Source of the DNA: an uncultured Gemmatimonadota bacterium
GTDB lineage: Bacteria; Gemmatimonadota; Gemmatimonadetes; Gemmatimonadales; Gemmatimonadaceae
NCBI GenBank assembly: GCA_946887155.1
Contig: CAMPKM010000228.1
Coordinates: 1 to 5,501 of the forward strand
Reading direction: 5' to 3'
DNA: 5,501 nucleotides
The notes beneath the pieces were generated by a model, which did no database searches, was not told the origin of the DNA, and worked only from the letters and a program-made list of their open reading frames with translations. This document shows positions 1 through 5,501 of the stretch, one piece after another. The stretch's first letter is position 1. Every line of letters begins with the position of its first letter. A program made the position numbers and the translations under genes.

Positions 1-2
1 AG

Positions 3-2054
<2,052 letters not shown>

Positions 2055-2057
2055 GCC

Positions 2058-2780
2058 ATGCGATTGCTCTTCGCCGAAGACGACCGCCAGCTCCTGACTT
2101 CGATCTCGCGGGGGCTCCGCGAGGCGTCGCACGAGGTCGATCAGGCCACAACCGGCACCCAGGCTCTGGCGCTGGCGCTTGAGCACGACTACGACGGCAT
2201 CATTCTCGACGTGTTGCTGCCCGGGAAGACCGGCATCGAGGTCTGCCGGGCAATCCGCACGCACGGCAGCCGCGTTCCCATTCTCATGCTGACGGCGCTC
2301 GACGCGGTCGAACAGCGCATCGCCGGATTGGACGCTGGCGCCGACGACTACCTGACGAAACCGTTCGACTTCGGCGAGCTGCTGGCCCGCCTCCGGGCAC
2401 TCGACCGGCGGCACGGGGACACACTTACTTCGAGGCTCGCGGTCGGCGACCTGGTGCTCGATAGCCAGCGTCGCGTCGCGACCCGCGGCGGTCGCGAGAT
2501 CTCGTTCACCTCCCGCGAGTATGCGTTCCTCACCTACCTCGCCCGCAACGCCGGTCGCGTCGTGACGCGCGCCGAGTTGATGGAAAACGTCTGGGACGAT
2601 CACCAGAATTCGTACTCGAACATCATCGACGTGTACGCGGGTCGTATCCGTCGGAAGATCGATGAAGGCGAACGCGTCGCCCTGTTCAGCACGATTCGTG
2701 GGGTCGGTTTCATCCTGGAAGTCCCTCGTGCGGCGCCACAGCCGAGGCAGAGAAAACGCGCCGCCCCCCGCCGCGAGTAG
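2058..2780 (+). CDS. OmpR/PhoB-family two-component response regulator (REC + winged helix)
   Basis: This 240-residue protein has the usual length and two-domain layout of the family. The receiver domain spans about residues 1-115: acidic pocket E7-D8-D9, phosphoacceptor D51 in ILDVLLPG, T79 in MLTA and K101 in LTKPF. The DNA-binding winged helix spans about residues 125-222, with FTSREYAFLTYLARNAGRVVT, the recognition-helix region SNIIDVYAGRIRRKID and the closing STIRGVGFIL. It should act as a cytoplasmic transcription factor phosphorylated by the kinase encoded next. The ATG follows the peptidase stop by three bases (TAG GCC ATG) and has no well-placed Shine-Dalgarno sequence. Translation is therefore probably coupled to the peptidase, which implies co-transcription. 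After the winged helix there is an unusual basic, proline-containing tail of about 18 residues (AAPQPRQRKRAAPRRE). The DNA targets cannot be read from the sequence. Confidence 0.96.
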   Translation: MRLLFAEDDRQLLTSISRGLREASHEVDQATTGTQALALALEHDYDGIILDVLLPGKTGIEVCRAIRTHGSRVPILMLTALDAVEQRIAGLDAGADDYLTKPFDFGELLARLRALDRRHGDTLTSRLAVGDLVLDSQRRVATRGGREISFTSREYAFLTYLARNAGRVVTRAELMENVWDDHQNSYSNIIDVYAGRIRRKIDEGERVALFSTIRGVGFILEVPRAAPQPRQRKRAAPRRE

Positions 2781-2822
2781 GATCCGCCGCACACCCTACA
2801 CCCCACACCACGCTTCTACCGA
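2781..2822. other. C/A-rich gap between regulator and kinase genes
   Basis: This 42-nt spacer is dominated by C and A. The stretch 2789-2810 contains no G and only one T. It has no purine-rich Shine-Dalgarno sequence ahead of the kinase ATG at 2823, no hairpin and no terminator, so it does not look like a transcript boundary. An unstructured C-rich RNA could serve as a ribosome standby site or Rho-loading site. That is inference only. Confidence 0.5.
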
Positions 2823-4253
2823 ATGTCCTGGCCCTCCTCGATCCGCGTCCGCCTCACCCTCTGGTACGCGATCCTGCTCGGGCTCCCCCTCGCCATCTTC
2901 GCGATCGTGTCGTACGTGGCGTTCTCGCGCGCCCTGGTCAGCAGCACCGACCGGTTCATCGGCGAGGCGTTAGGCGCGTTCACCCGCGAGCTGGGCGCCG
3001 AGCGTCGCGCCGGACTCTCCATCCGCGACGCGATGCGCGCCACCGTGGCCGAAGTCCGGTTCCGCGAGCTCCACATCCTGATCACCGATCCCGCCGGCCA
3101 GGTCGTCGCGCGCGGGGACTTCACCAGCGACAGCACCGTCGGCGTGCCTGACGAGAGCGTCCTCGTTTTTGCCCGCACCAGCGCCGGATCGGAACCGCGG
3201 TCGATGCGCCTCCAGTCGACGGACGGCGAACACCTGCTTCGGGTGCAGCCGTTGGACGTCGACGGCCAGCGGTACACGTTGACGGGCCAGTACCCGCTCC
3301 GCGAAGCCGAGCGGATGATGGCCGGCATCCGCCGCATGTTCGTCATCGCCATTCCGCTGCTGATCCTGGTGGCGGCCACCAGCGGATACTTCCTGGCTGA
3401 CCGGAGCTTCCGGCCGGTGGCGTCGATGGCGTCGTACGCCGCCGAGATCAGCGCGACCAACCTGCACGAGCGCCTCCCCGTCAGCGGCGGCGATGAACTC
3501 GTCAGGCTCGCGCGCGTGATCAACGATCTGCTCGACCGGCTGGAGCGATCGTTCGAGCAGCAGCGCCGGTTCATGGCCGACGCCTCGCACGAGCTGCGCA
3601 CGCCGACCGCCATTGTCCGGACCGAAGCCGACGTGACGCTGTCGCGGCCGATGCGCACCAACGAGGAATATCGCGAGTCGGTCGTCATCATCCAGGACGC
3701 CGCCCGCCGCCTGACGAGGATCGTCGACGACCTGTTCCTGCTCGCTCGCGCCGACGCCGGGCATCTCGTCGTCCATCGGGCGCCGCTCTATCTCGAGGAC
3801 GTGGTGGACGACGCAACCCGGGGCGTGCGTCCCCTGGCCGATCGGCGCGGGATTCGCGTCGCGCTGACCAACGTGGTCGAGGCGCAGGTCGTCGGTGACG
3901 CCGATCTCCTTGGCCGGCTCCTGCTGAACCTCCTCGACAACGCCATCAAGCATTCGCCGGATGGATCGACGGTCGAGGTGGACATGAGCCGTCACAACGG
4001 CGAATGCGCGGTCGCGGTGATCGACGCTGGCCCCGGAATCCCCGCGGAGGCGAGGGCGCGCGTCTTCGAGCGATTCTTTCAGGTCGACGCATCCCGCGCC
4101 CGTCACGACAATTCGCAGACCAGTGGCGCGGGGCTCGGCCTCGCCATCGCCCGCCGGATCGCGGACGTGCACGGCGGCCGGGTCGAATTGGTGGACTCGC
4201 GGCCGGGTCGCACCGAATTCCGGTTAACGGTCCCGGTTCAGCCCACGACCTAG
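2823..4253 (+). CDS. Membrane sensor histidine kinase (HAMP-HisKA-HATPase_c), partner of the upstream regulator
   Basis: This 476-residue protein is a classic class I sensor kinase. A short cytoplasmic N-terminus (SIRVRLTLWYA) leads into membrane segment 1 (about residues 13-34). A periplasmic sensor region of about 135 residues follows (35-170, including LHILITDPAGQVVARGD), then membrane segment 2 (about 171-192, FVIAIPLLILVAATSGYFLA) and a HAMP linker (about 193-245). The HisKA dimerization helix contains the H-box FMADASHELRTP, with H256 as the phosphorylated histidine. The ATP-binding domain has the N-box LLLNLLDNAIKHSP (N369, N373), the G1 box DAGPGIP (401-407), the F-box ERFF (416-419) and the G2 box GAGLGLAI (435-442). 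All catalytic motifs are present, so it should be active. The ATG at 2823 is chosen because the N-terminus then matches the family pattern; no earlier in-frame start exists before the regulator's stop. The sensor region matches no ligand class I can name. It should phosphorylate D51 of the adjacent regulator. Confidence 0.96.
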   Translation: MSWPSSIRVRLTLWYAILLGLPLAIFAIVSYVAFSRALVSSTDRFIGEALGAFTRELGAERRAGLSIRDAMRATVAEVRFRELHILITDPAGQVVARGDFTSDSTVGVPDESVLVFARTSAGSEPRSMRLQSTDGEHLLRVQPLDVDGQRYTLTGQYPLREAERMMAGIRRMFVIAIPLLILVAATSGYFLADRSFRPVASMASYAAEISATNLHERLPVSGGDELVRLARVINDLLDRLERSFEQQRRFMADASHELRTPTAIVRTEADVTLSRPMRTNEEYRESVVIIQDAARRLTRIVDDLFLLARADAGHLVVHRAPLYLEDVVDDATRGVRPLADRRGIRVALTNVVEAQVVGDADLLGRLLLNLLDNAIKHSPDGSTVEVDMSRHNGECAVAVIDAGPGIPAEARARVFERFFQVDASRARHDNSQTSGAGLGLAIARRIADVHGGRVELVDSRPGRTEFRLTVPVQPTT

Positions 4254-4343
4254 GGAATCGGGTCCGTTTCGTCCCGCGGAGCTTGCCCGGACCGCCAACG
4301 CGCAACGATACTGACGCGTTCATGAACTATTCATTACTTGGGT

Positions 4344-4388
4344 TCTGACCCCGGGTCTGACCCCGGGTCTGACCCCGGGTCTGACCCC
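4344..4388. repeat. 12-bp tandem direct repeat TCTGACCCCGGG, 3.75 copies
   Basis: Perfect copies lie at 4344-4355, 4356-4367 and 4368-4379, followed by a 9-nt partial copy at 4380-4388. Each junction contains GGGTCTGACCC, a 5-bp inverted repeat around a single T, and each unit also contains the palindrome CCCGGG. The array therefore has both direct and inverted symmetry. It ends 18 nt before the receptor start codon. The period of 12 is a multiple of three, and the receptor frame stays open through it. The start choice and the signal peptide nevertheless place it outside the protein. Confidence 0.97.
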
Positions 4389-4397
4389 CGCACCAAT

Positions 4398-4401
4398 GAG
4401 G
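4398..4401 (+). promoter_or_regulatory. Shine-Dalgarno GAGG for the TonB-dependent receptor
   Basis: GAGG sits 5 nt upstream of the GTG at 4407-4409. This supports GTG as the start over the in-frame ATG at 4431, which lacks a good site and would remove the basic n-region of the signal peptide. Confidence 0.6.
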
Positions 4402-4406
4402 CTTTC

Positions 4407-5501
4407 GTGATTCGACGATCACTGATTGTAATGAGCTTCGTGCTCGCTCCCGAAATGATGGAAGCGCAAGCAGATACCTCGCGTGCCGACTCCACCGCGC
4501 GACGCCTGAAGAGCGTGACCGTCAGCGGTGCGCGCTCGGCTGGCGTGGTGGGGGGTGCCAGCGCTGTCGTCGTTCGACCGGCCGAACTACGGTCGTCGCC
4601 CGCGCCGCTGCTCGACCAGGCGCTGCTCGAATCGCCCTTCGTGCACGTTCGCCAGAATTCGCGCGGTGAGAAGGAGCTTTCCGTTCGCGGGTCCGAATCT
4701 CGTCAGGCCGCCGTACTCCTCGACGGCGTCCCGATCACCCTCGGCTGGGATCACCGCACCGACCCGTCGGTCATCCCGATCAACGGGGCTGACCGGCTGG
4801 TCATCGTCAGAGGGCTCGGGTCGCTGCTGAACGGGCCGAACACCCTGGGTGGATCCATCGAGGTCACTCACGATCCGTTGTTCCAGCCAAGCAGACTCGT
4901 GGGAGGGTTTGGCGTGGACGAGAACAGCGCGATCGTGGGCACCCTCGGCGGCGGCTGGCGCGTCGCGGACGTCGCCGGTGGCGCACTGTCGATCCGCGGT
5001 GGCATTGCCCATCGCCAGCGTGATGGCGTGACCCTGCCTGACGACGCGATCGACCCGACGTCGGTCGATGGCCTTCGCACGAATACGGACCTGACCGAAA
5101 CCGACGGCTACGCCGCGGTTCGCTGGGGAAACCTGAACGGACGCTCCATCGGCTTCACAGTGTCCCATCTCGACGCCGAGAAGGGCGTGCCGCCCGAGGA
5201 AGGTGTCGCCGAGCCACGACTGTGGCGCTATCCCTACCATCGGCGGACGATCGGCGCCCTCTCGGCCAACACCGGATCCTTCACCACGCCGTTAGGCACG
5301 GGCTCGCTCGAACTGGGCGCGGGCATCAACAAGGGCAAGATGAAGATCGAGTCCTTCACCGCCCGCGACTATGCCACGGTGGACGGCATCGAGCTGGGCG
5401 ACGAACGTACCACCACGCTGCGGGCCGTGCTGTCTCATTCGTTAGGCCCGGCGACGCTACGGGCCGGCAACACCACCGCCGACGTGAAGTACGAGGAAAC
5501 A
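4407..5501 (+). CDS. TonB-dependent outer-membrane receptor, N-terminal part (runs off window end)
   Basis: The frame is open from the GTG at 4407 to the last base, giving 365 codons. The start gives a Sec signal peptide: MIRR, then a hydrophobic core SLIVMSFVLAP, with likely cleavage after EAQA (residue 22). A TonB-box-like segment follows (LKSVTVSGARS, about 34-44). The plug domain covers about 55-157, with LLDQALLESPFVHVRQ, ELSVRGSESRQAAVLLDGVPI and the conserved end VIVRGLGSLLNGPNTLGGSIEV. From about residue 165 alternating beta-strand sequence begins the 22-stranded barrel (VGGFGVDENSAIVGTLGGGW, LSIRGGIAHRQRDGV, YAAVRWGNLNGRSIGFTVSHLD). Such receptors import siderophores, cobalamin, metals or other scarce solutes using TonB energy. 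No carboxypeptidase-regulatory-like N-terminal domain is present, so it is not SusC-like. Substrate cannot be assigned. About half of a usual 650-800-residue receptor is visible. It lies 153 nt downstream of the kinase, so control by that two-component system is possible but unproven. Confidence 0.93.
   Translation, partial: MIRRSLIVMSFVLAPEMMEAQADTSRADSTARRLKSVTVSGARSAGVVGGASAVVVRPAELRSSPAPLLDQALLESPFVHVRQNSRGEKELSVRGSESRQAAVLLDGVPITLGWDHRTDPSVIPINGADRLVIVRGLGSLLNGPNTLGGSIEVTHDPLFQPSRLVGGFGVDENSAIVGTLGGGWRVADVAGGALSIRGGIAHRQRDGVTLPDDAIDPTSVDGLRTNTDLTETDGYAAVRWGNLNGRSIGFTVSHLDAEKGVPPEEGVAEPRLWRYPYHRRTIGALSANTGSFTTPLGTGSLELGAGINKGKMKIESFTARDYATVDGIELGDERTTTLRAVLSHSLGPATLRAGNTTADVKYEET

Larger units (their letters stand above)
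4254..4406. other. Intergenic leader region of the TonB-dependent receptor
   Basis: This 153-nt non-coding stretch contains several items. A 6-bp inverted repeat GGTCCG (4261-4266) / CGGACC (4288-4293) has a 21-nt loop. A second perfect one, AACGCG (4297-4302) / CGCGTT (4315-4320), has a 12-nt loop. Neither is followed by a T-run, so neither is a convincing intrinsic terminator. TTGCCC (4283-4288) and GATACT (4307-4312), 18 nt apart, are a weak sigma-70-like pair. They would give a leader of roughly 85 nt carrying the 12-bp tandem repeat. A locally AT-rich patch lies at 4320-4340. The promoter reading is tentative. Confidence 0.4.

Noticed and set aside
2970..4172. Long minus-strand open frame opposite the kinase
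   Set aside because: It is antisense to a kinase with every catalytic motif, and its translation is Arg/Ala/Gly-rich with no domain signature.
4261..4320. Intrinsic terminator after the kinase gene
   Set aside because: The two 6-bp inverted repeats have long loops and no downstream T-run. They are recorded only as contents of the intergenic region.
4338..4406. Upstream TTG start that would translate the tandem repeat as SDPG repeats at the receptor N-terminus
   Set aside because: It has no ribosome site, and it would bury the signal peptide behind about 23 residues. The GTG at 4407 has GAGG at 5 nt and a proper n-region.
4587..5240. Minus-strand open frame opposite the receptor
   Set aside because: The + strand frame here encodes a signal peptide, TonB-box-like segment and plug domain of a TonB-dependent receptor. 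The antisense frame has no such support.

Overview
The window is GC-rich DNA, all of it coding on the + strand apart from short gaps. It carries four genes in the same direction. An outer-membrane TonB-dependent receptor and a periplasmic S9 peptidase indicate a Gram-negative-type bacterium. The high GC, the style of the S9 peptidase and the receptor without an N-terminal carboxypeptidase-like domain suggest Gemmatimonadota or Acidobacteriota. That placement is an impression from protein style, not a tested result.

Layout: (1) 3-2054, the 3' part of a secreted prolyl-oligopeptidase/DPP IV-like S9 peptidase whose start lies before the window. (2) 2058-2780, an OmpR/PhoB-type response regulator that begins 3 nt after the peptidase stop codon. 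(3) 2823-4253, its cognate membrane HisKA/HATPase sensor kinase, after a 42-nt C/A-rich gap. (4) A 153-nt intergenic region containing a 12-bp tandem repeat (TCTGACCCCGGG, 3.75 copies). (5) 4407-5501, the N-terminal 365 codons of a TonB-dependent outer-membrane receptor that runs off the end of the window.

The first three genes look like one transcription unit. A reasonable but unproven model is that the kinase senses an envelope or extracellular signal and phosphorylates the regulator, and that peptidase and receptor belong to the same peptide or nutrient acquisition response. The receptor is probably transcribed separately, or at least has its own translational signals and a repeat-containing leader.

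No RNA gene, insertion sequence, CRISPR array or phage gene is visible. Nothing in the window is clearly a new multi-gene system. The signals that the genes do not explain are the tandem repeat upstream of the receptor and an 8-mer, CGTTAGGC, that occurs five times in 5.5 kb and accounts for three of the four TTA leucine codons in the window.
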